A DNA stretch of 36,574 nt from the NCBI GenBank assembly GCA_937995785.1, contig CALKJQ010000153.1, positions 1-36,574 on the forward strand, written 5' to 3'. Position numbers and translations under genes: made by a program. Under the pieces are notes generated by a model. The model did not search any database and had not been told where the DNA came from. It saw only the letters and a program-made list of their open reading frames with translations. How positions within the stretch are numbered: the first letter of the stretch is position 1; the number at the start of each line of letters is the position of its first letter. Below, piece by piece: positions 1 to 8,665 of this stretch. Origin of the DNA: Candidatus Kapaibacterium sp. (GTDB lineage Bacteria; Bacteroidota; Ignavibacteria; Kapaibacteriales; UBA2268).

Positions 1-1
1 T

Positions 2-1861
2 CTTGAAGCAGCCAAAAAAGGTACGGCAAACTTCATTACGACCCAGACAAATTCTTCTTTGGATGTTCATCAGCCTTCGTTGAATCAGTCCGGAATTTTA
101 GGATATTTAAAAGATTTTATCGAAATTAAAGAAGAATATCAAGAATATTTGAATTTGATTACTCAAGATATTGTTTTGGTTGATAATTCCGAAATTGCAA
201 TAGAGTTAATCAAAAATCACAATGTGAGCAAAGTTGTAACAATAGATGGAATTTTATTTAATAAAAATGGGCTTGTGCGTGGTGGAAGCAATTCTATAAA
301 TCAAAAGGAAGCAATTATTGGCAGAAGAAATAAAATCAATAGACTTACAAAAGAAATTTCCGGTTTAGAACAAGATATTTCAGAGTTGCAAGCAACAATA
401 AAGTCGGAACAATCCAAAATTTGGAAATATTCTATACCGGATGTTGAAAGTGAACTCAGAAACTGCGAAAAACAATTAAATGCTCTTGATCACAACATAA
501 GTAGCGACGCAAACAGAATTGAAATTATCAAAAACTCTTTGCAGAATTCCCTTTCTACTATAAACCAACTGAAGTCCGAAAATGAAGATATTACTTCTGA
601 AAAATCAGATTACGCCAAACAAATTGAAATTATAGACTCTGATTTCGATATTTTAGAAACCGAGCTAGAAAATATAAATGAAGTATTTAACCAATCTAAG
701 ATTAAGTTAGAAAATCAAATCAAAAATATTAGGGCTATGGAGATAGATGTTGCCAAAAATACCGAATCGCTCAAATATATAAACTCTGAGATTGAAAAGG
801 TAACTGCTCTCACCGAAAATGCCAAAAGACGATTGAAGGAAAAGCAAACAGAATTGCAAAAAAGCCTTGAAACCAAGCAATCACTCCAAGCCCAAATAAT
901 AGAGATAATTCAATTAAGAAATCAATATCAATCTTGGATTAATGAATTATTACAAGATAAACAATCCGTGGAATTAAATAGGAAGCAACTTCAAGAACAA
1001 ATTGCACAATACGATATAACTTTGGAGCAATTCAGAAAGAATTATCAAAAGTTACAAAATGAATTTTACGCTTTAGAAGTTGAATTAGCTGGGATACACT
1101 CCAAAAACGAAACACTGTTGGAACAAGCCCAAGAACAATATCAATTGAAATTAGACGAATATATTGAAGTTAATCAATTCACACAAGAACAATTAAACGA
1201 TTACAATTCAACAGATTCGAAAAATCAAATCAACGAAATTAAAAACAGAATTGCTGGATTGGGAAACGTAAATTTTCAGGCACTTGAAGATTTCGAAGAA
1301 CAAAAGCAAAGGTTGGATTTTTTATTGACACAAATGAATGATTTGCAAAATTCCCGAAAAACACTATCGGAAACAATAGATGAAATCAACAAAATTGCTA
1401 TTGAAAAATTCACAAAAACCTTCGATGAGATTCGAAACAATTTCAAACATCTTTTTAAACTACTTTTCGGCGAAGAAGGCGAAGCCGATTTAACATTAGA
1501 AGGCGAAAATGTGTTGGAAGCAGGGATTTATATCTCTGCAAAACCACCATTCAAAAAGCCAAGTTCTATCGATTTACTCTCGGCTGGCGAAAAAACACTA
1601 ACGGCAATTGCATTGTTGTTTGCAATATATTTGGTAAAACCGAGTCCTTTCTGTATATTGGACGAAGTGGATGCTCCGCTTGATGACAATAATATTGATA
1701 AATTCGTCAATTTAATTAAAAAGTTTAGTACAGATAAAGACATTCAATTTATTCTGATTACGCACAATAAAAGAACAATGGAAGCCGCCGATACTTTGTA
1801 TGGCTTAACTATGGAAGAAGAAGGAGTAACCAAAATTGTTTCTGTAAAATTAGAAAAATAA
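2..1861 (+). CDS. smc: Chromosome segregation protein SMC, C-terminal part (5' partial)
   Basis: SMC is the ATPase core of the condensin-like complex (with ScpA and ScpB) that organises and segregates the chromosome. The reading frame is open from base 2, so the gene begins upstream; the TTG at 59 is an internal codon, not a start. What is present: the second half of the hinge, with the typical VTIDGILFNKNGLVRGGS stretch; about 350 residues of coiled coil rich in Q, E, K and N; and the C-terminal ABC half. That half shows the signature motif LLSAGEKTLTAIALLF, the Walker B segment FCILDEVDAPLDD and the H-loop ITHNKRTME. The N-terminal Walker A half lies outside the window. The next gene starts 20 bases downstream. 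Family assignment is secure from the signature and Walker B motifs together with the hinge. Confidence 0.96.
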   Translation, partial: LEAAKKGTANFITTQTNSSLDVHQPSLNQSGILGYLKDFIEIKEEYQEYLNLITQDIVLVDNSEIAIELIKNHNVSKVVTIDGILFNKNGLVRGGSNSINQKEAIIGRRNKINRLTKEISGLEQDISELQATIKSEQSKIWKYSIPDVESELRNCEKQLNALDHNISSDANRIEIIKNSLQNSLSTINQLKSENEDITSEKSDYAKQIEIIDSDFDILETELENINEVFNQSKIKLENQIKNIRAMEIDVAKNTESLKYINSEIEKVTALTENAKRRLKEKQTELQKSLETKQSLQAQIIEIIQLRNQYQSWINELLQDKQSVELNRKQLQEQIAQYDITLEQFRKNYQKLQNEFYALEVELAGIHSKNETLLEQAQEQYQLKLDEYIEVNQFTQEQLNDYNSTDSKNQINEIKNRIAGLGNVNFQALEDFEEQKQRLDFLLTQMNDLQNSRKTLSETIDEINKIAIEKFTKTFDEIRNNFKHLFKLLFGEEGEADLTLEGENVLEAGIYISAKPPFKKPSSIDLLSAGEKTLTAIALLFAIYLVKPSPFCILDEVDAPLDDNNIDKFVNLIKKFSTDKDIQFILITHNKRTMEAADTLYGLTMEEEGVTKIVSVKLEK

Positions 1862-1881
1862 TTAAAAACAAAAGGTATAAA

Positions 1882-2946
1882 ATGAAAAAAGTATTGTTAA
1901 TTTTATTCTCGTTTGCTATAGCAACAAGTTTGCTGGCACAAAGCAAAAACTCACCGAAAATTGAGCAAATAAATGCACAATTCACAAACAGAACCGAAAC
2001 AACAGCAACTTTTACATTCCAAAATCCCGAAAAATCCTTAATATACTTCGTCCTTTCCACAAAGCCCACCAATTTAAAACAAATCGACAAAGATATTTTA
2101 AGTTTGGAAAAAACAATTAAGTTAGACCCAAGGCTCTCCTTGGAAAATGACGTTTATCTTATTGTAACATCCAAACAAGCAAACGGTGAATATACAATCA
2201 CTGAATTGACTCCCAGAACAAAATATGAATTTGCAATCTACAAACGCATCGACAACAAAAAGGTCGAAAAAGTGTGGTTTACCGATATGTCCACTTTAGC
2301 CAAAGAACCAACTCAACAAGCAGAGAATATCGCATTTAGCGATGCAACCGACAAATCCTTCAAGATTTCTCTATTCAGAGGAAACGGTGAGAGAAGAATT
2401 GTTGTCGTTACCAAAGGCAACGAAACTAATCTACCTGTTGATGGAGTGCGATATTTTGCTAATCAAAATTATGGCAGTAAAGACAACAAAATTGGCTCAG
2501 GATATGTTGTTTATAATGGTGGCGATAGGATGATTGATTTAGTCGTCAAAAATCTCGAAAGTGGTGAATACACTGTTCAAGTTTTCGAATATAACGGAGA
2601 TGGCGAATCTGCTAATTATCTAACCAAAACTGCAAGTAATAATCCCCGTAAATATAGAACATTGCTTGCAGCACCCAAAGCTTTAGCTCCGGAATTGATA
2701 ACACACGATGGTTTTGTTGCAAAATGGACTAAAGTTCAAGGCGCCACTACCTATTACCTTGATATTGCTACTGATAAAGACTTCATAAATAGATTGGAAC
2801 TTTATTCTGATTTGGATGTAGGCGATATAGACGAAATTGAAGTAGTTGATTTACAGAGCGATAATACCTATTTCTTTAGAGTGAGAGCAGCAGCCCCTGG
2901 AACTAAAGGTGCATATTCTAATGTAATTCAGTTTAAGACCAAATAA
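1882..2946 (+). CDS. Exported fibronectin type III repeat protein, function unknown
   Basis: This 354-residue protein begins with a clear signal peptide (MKKVLLILFSFAIATSLLAQ, cleavage probably after the AQ). The rest is beta-rich. At least two segments look like fibronectin type III modules: residues about 20-130, ending in the TELTPRTKYEFAIYKR pattern, and about 265-354, with ITHDGFVAKWTKVQGATTYYLDIATD and a final NTYFFRVRAAAPG. The middle contains GEYTVQVFEYNGDGES, typical of Bacteroidota surface proteins. No catalytic motif was seen and there is no obvious C-terminal sorting domain. It is probably periplasmic or surface-attached and involved in binding. It lies 20 bases after smc on the same strand and may be cotranscribed, but nothing links the two functionally. 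Confidence 0.7.
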   Translation: MKKVLLILFSFAIATSLLAQSKNSPKIEQINAQFTNRTETTATFTFQNPEKSLIYFVLSTKPTNLKQIDKDILSLEKTIKLDPRLSLENDVYLIVTSKQANGEYTITELTPRTKYEFAIYKRIDNKKVEKVWFTDMSTLAKEPTQQAENIAFSDATDKSFKISLFRGNGERRIVVVTKGNETNLPVDGVRYFANQNYGSKDNKIGSGYVVYNGGDRMIDLVVKNLESGEYTVQVFEYNGDGESANYLTKTASNNPRKYRTLLAAPKALAPELITHDGFVAKWTKVQGATTYYLDIATDKDFINRLELYSDLDVGDIDEIEVVDLQSDNTYFFRVRAAAPGTKGAYSNVIQFKTK

Positions 2947-2974
2947 TTATATAGTTTGTCTATGAATAATTGAA

Positions 2975-3320
2975 ATGTTCACACCTCAAATAATTGAGTC
3001 AATCAAGGACTATAATAAGCATAAGTTATATTTAGACCTTGTTGCAGGGATAGTAGTTGGAATAGTTGCTTTGCTATTGGCAATTGCATTTGGAATAGCT
3101 TCGGGTGTGTCGCCTTCTAAAGGTTTGATAACAGCAATTTTTGGCGGTTTTATTGTATCGATGCTGGGCGGCAGCAGATATCAAATTGGGAGTTCATGCC
3201 CAACCACTATTTGCAATGACACAATCTAAATTAACAGATTTGATTGGTGAGGATCATATCTTTGGTAATATCGACGATGCTCTCGACAAAGCAAGGGAAT
3301 TTAAGGATTACCTAAATTAG
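2975..3320 (+). pseudogene. SulP-family anion transporter remnant with large internal deletion
   Basis: The first frame (from ATG 2975) encodes about 72 residues typical of the SulP N terminus: [20 protein letters not shown], then [20 protein letters not shown] and GGSRYQIG. SulP proteins (sulfate/bicarbonate-type transporters with a C-terminal STAS domain) are normally about 500-570 residues. At about 3188-3192 the similarity stops, and this frame ends 13 codons later at 3229. From 3189, one base out of phase, a second frame reads [20 protein letters not shown] followed by FGNIDDALDKAREF and stops at 3320. That resembles the end of the SulP STAS domain. The simplest reading is one gene that lost roughly 1.2-1.4 kb of its middle with a frame change. 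The protein cannot be functional as read. An assembly collapse is the main alternative. Confidence 0.8.
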
Positions 3321-3350
3321 GTCGCCCCGCTGATTTTGTTCCAACTGTTC

Positions 3351-3941
3351 TTAGGGATTTAGACTCACAATAACCTTGTCTTCCAAATCAATCATCGAAT
3401 TGATAATTTGAAGATATTTGTAAGAATGCAAATCATTTATATGTATCATTTTAGGTATGATTTTCCCTTCTGAAATAAGTTTTGCACGTTTTGTTCCTTC
3501 CAACAGGCACATTGCCGGAGTTACATAATTAATTCCATCAAAAAGAACTACATTTGCATAGGTAACATCGGTTAAGTAGCCATTTTTAGTGATAATCCCT
3601 ATCTCGTGTTTCGCCAGTTGCAATTCAATCTCTTCTAATTCTCTTCTGTCAAGATATTTTAAAGCATAATTTAAATAAGGTTTATCAATAAATATAATTT
3701 CATTTTTTTGAATAATAGAATATTGAATTAGTTGATAATCCATAATTTTTTGATTGTATACCACTTTTAATTTATAAATTTTATCTTCACCTACTCGAAA
3801 ATTATCAATAAATTCAACAAAATCGATGATATTCGACATTCCAAAAAGAATTTCTCGCGACTTTGCCACTCTTCGAATGTGATATTCCACATTTTGCGGT
3901 TTGCCATTTTGAATCTTAATAGTTTCGAACAATAGGGACAT
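3351..3941 (-). CDS. pabC: Class IV aminotransferase, probable 4-amino-4-deoxychorismate lyase PabC
   Basis: This 196-residue protein belongs to the fold-type IV PLP enzymes (branched-chain aminotransferase/ADC lyase). PabC converts 4-amino-4-deoxychorismate to p-aminobenzoate plus pyruvate, for folate synthesis. The likely PLP lysine is K95 in ALKYLDRRELEE, matching the LKHLNR context of E. coli PabC. After it come the family's substrate and phosphate-binding pattern TDVTYANVVLFDG and TPAMCLLEGTKR. The protein is shorter than E. coli PabC (about 270), with the N-terminal domain reduced. Its start codon lies inside the end of pabB (26-base overlap), which implies translational coupling, and pabA is divergent next door. 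That neighbourhood is the main reason for choosing PabC over other class IV enzymes. Confidence 0.82.
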   Translation of the reverse strand: MSLLFETIKIQNGKPQNVEYHIRRVAKSREILFGMSNIIDFVEFIDNFRVGEDKIYKLKVVYNQKIMDYQLIQYSIIQKNEIIFIDKPYLNYALKYLDRRELEEIELQLAKHEIGIITKNGYLTDVTYANVVLFDGINYVTPAMCLLEGTKRAKLISEGKIIPKMIHINDLHSYKYLQIINSMIDLEDKVIVSLNP

Positions 3942-4875
3942 AAATTTTGCTTATTAATTCATTATATTCGATTTCGGGTAGGCTTTGGGTAGTAATTCCA
4001 CCACCACTTTTAAAGTATAACTTACCATTTTCATTTTCAATAAATCGTATCAAAACATAACTTTCCAAAGTTATTCCATCGTAAACACCCGCTATACCTG
4101 TATAAAAACCTCGTTGATAATTTTCGATATTTTTAATAATTTCGCAAGTTCTTTGTTTGGGGGCACCCGTAACGCTTCCTGCTGGAGTAATTTTATTTAG
4201 GATATCGCCTACGGATTTGTTCCAATCGTTGGGTAAAATGCCGCTTATCAAACTACTTGTCTGAATAATCTCACCTCGATTAGTTTTTAATTTATCGATA
4301 TATCTAAATTTTTCGACCCTTACTTTTTGTGCAACAATCGATAAATCATTTCGGAGTAAGTCCACAATTGTGTAATGTTCATCCTTTTCCTTTTTATCAT
4401 TCAAAAGTACTTGTTCTGAATCTCCATTTTTTGCTTCAATTGTGCCTTTCATTGGGTTTGTAGAGATTTTATTTCCTCTTATCTTAATAAAAATTTCAGG
4501 ACTAAAACAAACAAATCGGTTTTGGAAAAGTATTTTAAATGGCGATTGAGAAAATTCAAAAATTTCTTGAAGCGAAAGGTTTGTTATAATCTCCGTTCGA
4601 AAAGTTAAATTTAATAGATAAGAATCGCCATTCTCGAGATATTTTTTTACTCTATTAAATCGGTTGATATAATCGGAATAGTCAATTGGATGATATTTGA
4701 AAATGAATTCATTAGGGTAAGAATTTGCTTTATGTTTTGTTAAATAATGAACATTGGAACTCTCTAAATTTTCCAATTTGCATACAAATATTTCACTTTT
4801 ATCGTAAGATATAACAAACAAAAAAGGTATATTTTTGCTGCCATATTCATTCATTATTTTAAATTCATCACGCAT
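3916..4875 (-). CDS. pabB: Aminodeoxychorismate synthase component I (PabB)
   Basis: This 319-residue chorismate-binding enzyme adds ammonia to chorismate to form 4-amino-4-deoxychorismate, the first step of p-aminobenzoate synthesis. The key motif is NPMKGT (K143). A lysine there is characteristic of PabB (PIKGT in E. coli), whereas anthranilate synthase TrpE usually has alanine (PIAGT). Other family segments are DEHYTIVDLLRNDLSIVAQ, ITPAGSVTGAPKQRTCEII, GFYTGIAGVYDG and the C-terminal SGGGITTQSLPEIEYNE. The N-terminal barrel region is shorter than in E. coli PabB (about 450 residues), leaving mainly the catalytic domain. ATG 4875 is preceded by a TAATTTTG promoter box on the minus strand (4903-4910). 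pabC overlaps its 3' end and pabA, the amidotransferase partner, is divergent. Confidence 0.93.
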   Translation of the reverse strand: MRDEFKIMNEYGSKNIPFLFVISYDKSEIFVCKLENLESSNVHYLTKHKANSYPNEFIFKYHPIDYSDYINRFNRVKKYLENGDSYLLNLTFRTEIITNLSLQEIFEFSQSPFKILFQNRFVCFSPEIFIKIRGNKISTNPMKGTIEAKNGDSEQVLLNDKKEKDEHYTIVDLLRNDLSIVAQKVRVEKFRYIDKLKTNRGEIIQTSSLISGILPNDWNKSVGDILNKITPAGSVTGAPKQRTCEIIKNIENYQRGFYTGIAGVYDGITLESYVLIRFIENENGKLYFKSGGGITTQSLPEIEYNELISKIYVPIVRNY

Positions 4876-4902
4876 AAGCAGGTCTTTGCATCGTCAATAC
4901 TA

Positions 4903-4910
4903 CAAAATTA
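4903..4910 (-). promoter_or_regulatory. Putative -7 promoter box TAATTTTG for pabB-pabC
   Basis: On the minus strand this reads TAATTTTG, matching the Bacteroidota -7 consensus TAnnTTTG. It ends 28 bases before the pabB ATG, a plausible position. It lies in the 44-base gap between divergent pabB and pabA. No convincing -33 TTG was seen at the usual spacing. Confidence 0.5.
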
Positions 4911-4919
4911 ACTAATGCA

Positions 4920-5492
4920 ATGACAAAACCGATTTTACTTATCGATAATAATGACTCATTCACGATGAATATTCGTCAAATAGTTAACGAATTAGGCTTT
5001 CAGGTTGAAATAACCAATTATCTTGAATTACAAACATCAGACGTAACAAATTTCGACAAAATAATAATATCACCCGGACCAGGCCACCCCACTGAATATA
5101 CAAAATATTATGCAGTTTTCGACCTCTATAAATCTCATAAATCTTTTTTAGGAATATGTCTGGGATTGCAGATTATTGGGCAATATTTTGGAGCAAAACT
5201 GAGGCAATCCTTTCCTATCGAACATGGCAAACAAAGTCAGAATATAATAATTTCTTCCTCAACAATTCTCGAAGGAATACCCAACAATACTCAAATTGGA
5301 CGCTATCACTCTTGGTGTTTGGATAAAAAAACAATCCCACAAGAACTAATTATCAATTCTGTTTCCGAAGATGACGAAATAATGTGCATTTCGCATAAAA
5401 GTTATTCAATTTATGGAGTTCAATTCCATCCCGAGTCCTACATTACTCAATTTGGGAGCAAGATATTAGAAAATTGGATAACAAAAGTTTAA
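4920..5492 (+). CDS. pabA: Aminodeoxychorismate synthase component II, glutamine amidotransferase PabA (TrpG-like)
   Basis: This 190-residue class I glutamine amidotransferase releases ammonia from glutamine for PabB. It starts with LLIDNNDSFTMNI, has the oxyanion segment IISPGPGHPTEY, the nucleophile C80 in FLGICLGLQIIGQYFG, and the catalytic pair H170 and E172 in GVQFHPESY. Length is normal for the family. TrpG and PabA cannot be told apart from sequence alone. The adjacent divergent pabB (with the PabB-type lysine) and pabC make PabA the better name, although the protein may also serve anthranilate synthase, as happens in several bacteria. No trpE-like gene is present in the window. Confidence 0.9.
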   Translation: MTKPILLIDNNDSFTMNIRQIVNELGFQVEITNYLELQTSDVTNFDKIIISPGPGHPTEYTKYYAVFDLYKSHKSFLGICLGLQIIGQYFGAKLRQSFPIEHGKQSQNIIISSSTILEGIPNNTQIGRYHSWCLDKKTIPQELIINSVSEDDEIMCISHKSYSIYGVQFHPESYITQFGSKILENWITKV

Positions 5493-5525
5493 AATATGTT
5501 TCAGGGTGGTGCAAAAAAAATAAAG

Positions 5526-5610
5526 TGCAGGAAGAGAGACTCGAACTCTCACGGCTTTAAGGGCCACTGGATTTTGAGTCCAGCGCGTCTACCAATTCCG
5601 CCATTCCTGC
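5526..5610 (-). tRNA. tRNA-Leu (anticodon CAA)
   Basis: Read on the minus strand, the acceptor arms GCAGGAA and TTCCTGC enclose a D-arm with GGCGGAATTGGTAGACGC, an anticodon stem CTGGA/TCCAG with loop CTCAAAA (anticodon CAA), a long class II variable arm, and GTTCGAGTC in the T loop. The length of 85 bases without CCA fits a leucine tRNA. CCA is not encoded. The discriminator base is A. A T-rich run follows on the transcript side (5512-5525), which may help termination. Confidence 0.96.
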
Positions 5611-5626
5611 ATTTATTTGGGTTTTG

Positions 5627-5701
5627 TGGGCAAGGAGGGAGTCGAACCCCCGACCCTCTGCTTGTAAGGCAGATGCTCTAGACCAACTGAGCTACTTGCC
5701 C
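5627..5701 (-). tRNA. tRNA-Val (anticodon TAC)
   Basis: Read on the minus strand, the acceptor arms GGGCAAG and CTTGCCC enclose a D-arm AGCTCAGTTGGTCTAGAGC, an anticodon stem TCTGC/GCAGA with loop CTTACAA (anticodon TAC, valine), and a T-arm with GGTTCGACTC. It is 75 bases long with discriminator A and no encoded CCA. It lies 16 bases upstream of tRNA-Leu in transcription order, so the two are probably cotranscribed from the promoter at 5715-5722. Confidence 0.96.
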
Positions 5702-5714
5702 GCAAATAAGAATA

Positions 5715-5744
5715 CAAAATTAACAAAATTTAAACAAATAACAA
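5715..5744 (-). promoter_or_regulatory. Putative promoter of the tRNA-Val/tRNA-Leu unit
   Basis: On the minus strand, a TTG at 5742-5744 is followed after 19 bases by TAATTTTG at 5715-5722. This fits the Bacteroidota -33/-7 layout (TTTG, about 19-20 bases, TAnnTTTG). The box ends 13 bases before the tRNA-Val 5' end. It is the best complete promoter of this type in the window. It sits in the 49-base gap after mnmA, so the tRNAs have their own start. Confidence 0.6.
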
Positions 5745-5750
5745 GGATTT

Positions 5751-6821
5751 TTAGAAAGATTTTTCAATTATTCCACCACCAACCAAATCGTCGTTTTCAT
5801 AAAGAACCACGCTCTGACCAGGCGTTATGGCATCTTTTGGCTCGTCGAATTCAACATATAATTTACCCTCTTTGGTCCAAGCTGTACCGTAGCTACCTTT
5901 GTCGTTGTATCGAATTTTGATAAAGAAATTCTTAGGTTCGGGTAATTCGTCGTATTTCACCAAATTAATTGAATGTGCAACGAGACCTTTATTTTCGATT
6001 TCGGTTTTTGTTCCAACAATCACCGTATTACTTTCGGGAATGATTTGTTTTACGTATAATGGCTCGCTATATGAAACTCCCAATCCATGCCTTTGACCTA
6101 TTGTGAAAAACGGAAAGCCTTTGTGTTTACCAAGGATTTTGCCATCTTTAATTATGTAGCCTTCGCCTAAATTCTCCAAAAATTCTCTCTTTTCTTCCCA
6201 AAGGTATTCTTCGTAATTATTTGCTGGAATAAAACACACATCTTGACTATCCCACCTGTTGTGGTTATCAAAACCAAATTGACGAGCCAATTCTCGCGTT
6301 TTATCTTTATCCATATTCCCAATCGGAAACATCGCTCTTGATATCTGAAATTCCCGTAGTCCCCATAGAACATAGGATTGATCTTTTTTCAAATTTTTGC
6401 TTCGCACAATTAAATGTCGTTCAAGCTGTTCGTCATAACGAACATTTACGTAATGCCCCGAGGCAATCCAATATATCCCCAATGAATCAGCAAATTTCAG
6501 CAATTCGCCGAATTTAATCTCGGGATTGCACTTTGTGCAAGGGTTTGGAGTACGACCCTGTAGGTATTCATCAACAAAATAATCTATTATTTGTCTCTTA
6601 AATATCTCTGTGTAATCAATAAAATGATGTTCAATTCCCAAATTATCGCAAACTGCTTTAGCATCCAATTCGGAATAGCAATGGCAATGTGGTTTATCAG
6701 TCGTGTACGGTTGAAAAGTAACACCCACTGGGCTATATCCCATATCCTTAATCAAAGCGGCGGTAACAGACGAATCAACTCCTCCGGACATACCGACCAA
6801 TACTTTATTCTTATCTAACAT
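5751..6821 (-). CDS. mnmA: tRNA-specific 2-thiouridylase MnmA
   Basis: MnmA puts sulfur on U34 of the Lys, Glu and Gln tRNAs. The 356-residue protein opens with the PP-loop ATP motif GMSGGVDSSVTAALI (residues 10-24), has the first catalytic cysteine in TPNPCTKCNPEIKFGEL (C95, with C98 nearby), and the second in DSQDVCFIPA (C196). GFPFFTIGQRHGLGV and a C-terminal beta-barrel (DAITPGQSVVLYE) complete the family pattern. The C95-x2-C98 plus C196 set is the arrangement discussed for iron-sulfur-dependent thiolation in this family. An unusual HCHC pair lies at residues 45-48. The length is normal. It follows the carboxylase gene by 45 bases on the same strand and may be cotranscribed with it. Confidence 0.96.
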   Translation of the reverse strand: MLDKNKVLVGMSGGVDSSVTAALIKDMGYSPVGVTFQPYTTDKPHCHCYSELDAKAVCDNLGIEHHFIDYTEIFKRQIIDYFVDEYLQGRTPNPCTKCNPEIKFGELLKFADSLGIYWIASGHYVNVRYDEQLERHLIVRSKNLKKDQSYVLWGLREFQISRAMFPIGNMDKDKTRELARQFGFDNHNRWDSQDVCFIPANNYEEYLWEEKREFLENLGEGYIIKDGKILGKHKGFPFFTIGQRHGLGVSYSEPLYVKQIIPESNTVIVGTKTEIENKGLVAHSINLVKYDELPEPKNFFIKIRYNDKGSYGTAWTKEGKLYVEFDEPKDAITPGQSVVLYENDDLVGGGIIEKSF

Positions 6822-6866
6822 AATAATATAAAGAATACAAAAAATTTAAGGACGAATAAAATCATT

Positions 6867-8474
6867 TTACATTCTGAAAACACCAAATTGATGGTCGGAT
6901 ATTGGATTATTCAAGCTTGTTGCAATCGATAAACCAATTAGTTCTCGCATCTTGAGTGGGTCTATTATACCATCATCCCATAATCGGGCGGAGCTATAAT
7001 ATGGGCTTGCCTCTGCTTCGTATTGTTCGATTATTGGTTGGCGAATAGCGTCGATTTCTTCTTGCGAAAGCTTTCTACCATCTTTTTGAAGTTGGTTGAT
7101 CTTTACAGTTGCCAATACGTCAGCAGCTTGTTCTCCGCCCATGACGCTTATTTTGCTGTGAGGTGTCATCCATAAGAAATGGGGATTATAACCCCGTCCA
7201 CACATAGCATAATTTCCTGCACCATAGCTTCCACCAACGATTATGGTGAATTTTGGAACTTGAGCATTAGCAACTGCATGAACCAACTTAGCTCCATCGC
7301 GTGCAATTCCACCATGCTCGTATTTACGACCAACAATAAAGCCAGTGATGTTTTGTAAAAATAGTAATGGAATTTTACGAATTGCACACATTTCGATAAA
7401 ATGAGCACCTTTCAAACTTGATTCCGAGAATAATACTCCATTGTTACCTAAAATTCCGACGGGATAACCCAATATTCGGGCAAAACCAGTTACAAGAGTT
7501 TTTCCGTAATTTTCTTTAAATTCCTGAAAACGGCTTCCGTCCACAATGCGAGCAATTACTTCGCGTATGTCGAATGGTTGGCGTATATTTTTTGGCAAAA
7601 TTCCATAAAGTTCCTCGGGGTCGTAATAAGGCTCTTCAATTTCCTGACGTCCAATATCGAATTTTGATTGTTTTGAGAGATTTTCGATTATATTTCTCGC
7701 AATTTCTAAAGCGTGTTCATCGTTGTTTGCTAAATGGTCTGCTACGCCCGATATTTTGGTATGAACATCTGCACCGCCTAATTCTTCGTCGGTAACTTCT
7801 TCGCCTGTTGCCGCTTTAACAAGTGGTGGTCCGCCAATAAAAATTGTTGCTTGGTTGCGTACCATTATAGTTTCGTCACTCATCGCCGGTACGTATGCTC
7901 CGCCAGCAGTGCAAGAACCCATTACAACTGCAATTTGAGGAATATTCCGAGCCGACATTATCGCTTGGTTATAAAAAATTCTACCAAAGTGTTCTTTATC
8001 GGGAAATGTTTCGGATTGGTAAGGAAGAAAAATACCACCTGAATCAACTAAATACACACAAGGTAAATTGTTTTGGATTGCAATTTCTTGGGCACGAATA
8101 TGTTTTTTAATTGTCATTGGAAAATAAGTTCCACCCTTAACAGTAGCATCATTAGCAAGAATCATTACTTCGCGACCGATTACAACCCCAATTCCCGTAA
8201 CCATTCCTGCCGATGGAGCCTGATTTTCATACATATCATAGGCGGCGAATGGAGCAATTTCCATAAATGGTGTATTGGGATCGAGCAAATTATTTATTCT
8301 ATCGCGTGTTAGAAGTTTGCCGCGACTTGTATGTTTTTTGCGAGCATGTTCGGGACCTCCTTGTTGTATCTTGTAATAATTCTCTTTTAATTGAGCCATT
8401 AAATTAATGGAATTTTCGTAATTTTCCTTATAATCGGGATTATTTGTTGAAATTTTGGATTTTATTCTATTCAT
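6867..8474 (-). CDS. mccB: Biotin-dependent acyl-CoA carboxylase, carboxyltransferase (beta) subunit, probably methylcrotonyl-CoA type
   Basis: The 535-residue enzyme moves carboxyl from carboxybiotin to an acyl-CoA. It carries the crotonase-like carboxyltransferase halves: [15 protein letters not shown] (residues 186-200) and, in the C-terminal half, [18 protein letters not shown], with oxyanion-forming glycines. [19 protein letters not shown] and [18 protein letters not shown] are close to the 3-methylcrotonyl-CoA carboxylase beta pattern, and the C terminus ([20 protein letters not shown]) also fits. Methylcrotonyl activity would place it in leucine degradation; propionyl- or geranyl-CoA carboxylase cannot be excluded. 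No biotin carboxylase or biotin carrier gene is nearby, so the alpha subunit must be elsewhere. ATG 8474 follows an AT-rich leader. Confidence 0.85.
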   Translation of the reverse strand: MNRIKSKISTNNPDYKENYENSINLMAQLKENYYKIQQGGPEHARKKHTSRGKLLTRDRINNLLDPNTPFMEIAPFAAYDMYENQAPSAGMVTGIGVVIGREVMILANDATVKGGTYFPMTIKKHIRAQEIAIQNNLPCVYLVDSGGIFLPYQSETFPDKEHFGRIFYNQAIMSARNIPQIAVVMGSCTAGGAYVPAMSDETIMVRNQATIFIGGPPLVKAATGEEVTDEELGGADVHTKISGVADHLANNDEHALEIARNIIENLSKQSKFDIGRQEIEEPYYDPEELYGILPKNIRQPFDIREVIARIVDGSRFQEFKENYGKTLVTGFARILGYPVGILGNNGVLFSESSLKGAHFIEMCAIRKIPLLFLQNITGFIVGRKYEHGGIARDGAKLVHAVANAQVPKFTIIVGGSYGAGNYAMCGRGYNPHFLWMTPHSKISVMGGEQAADVLATVKINQLQKDGRKLSQEEIDAIRQPIIEQYEAEASPYYSSARLWDDGIIDPLKMRELIGLSIATSLNNPISDHQFGVFRM

Positions 8475-8607
8475 AAATAATTGTATTTATTATTTGTGTA
8501 AATTAGTTAAAATAATTTAAATAAAAAAAAGTAGATAGATTTTATTGATTCCAAGTTTATGTTCAAGCAAAATAGATGATAAATTATGTTTGGTTGTCTC
8601 GAAAAAT

Positions 8608-8640
8608 AAAAGCCACATTAAAAAATGTGGCTTTTTGGTT
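8608..8640 (-). terminator. Rho-independent terminator after the chemoreceptor gene
   Basis: A perfect 11-bp inverted repeat (AAAAGCCACAT, 6-base loop, ATGTGGCTTTT; arms 8608-8618 and 8625-8635) lies 30 bases past the stop of the minus-strand chemoreceptor gene. On the minus strand the hairpin is followed by a T-rich tract (complement of 8601-8610). The 8475-8665 gap holds nothing else recognisable apart from the carboxylase leader. Confidence 0.85.
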
Positions 8641-8665
8641 TTTCTGCAAGAAAAATCAAGTTCTT

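Noticed and set aside
59-61. TTG as the start of smc
   Set aside because: The frame is open to the window edge and hinge residues continue upstream of it, so the gene is cut by the window.
5496-5920. Open frames across the region after pabA
   Set aside because: They run through the two tRNA genes and into the end of mnmA on the opposite strand; the text is tRNA sequence, not protein.
5627-6821. Functional link between mnmA and the adjacent tRNAs
   Set aside because: MnmA modifies Lys, Glu and Gln tRNAs, not Leu or Val, and the tRNAs have their own promoter; adjacency is probably chance.
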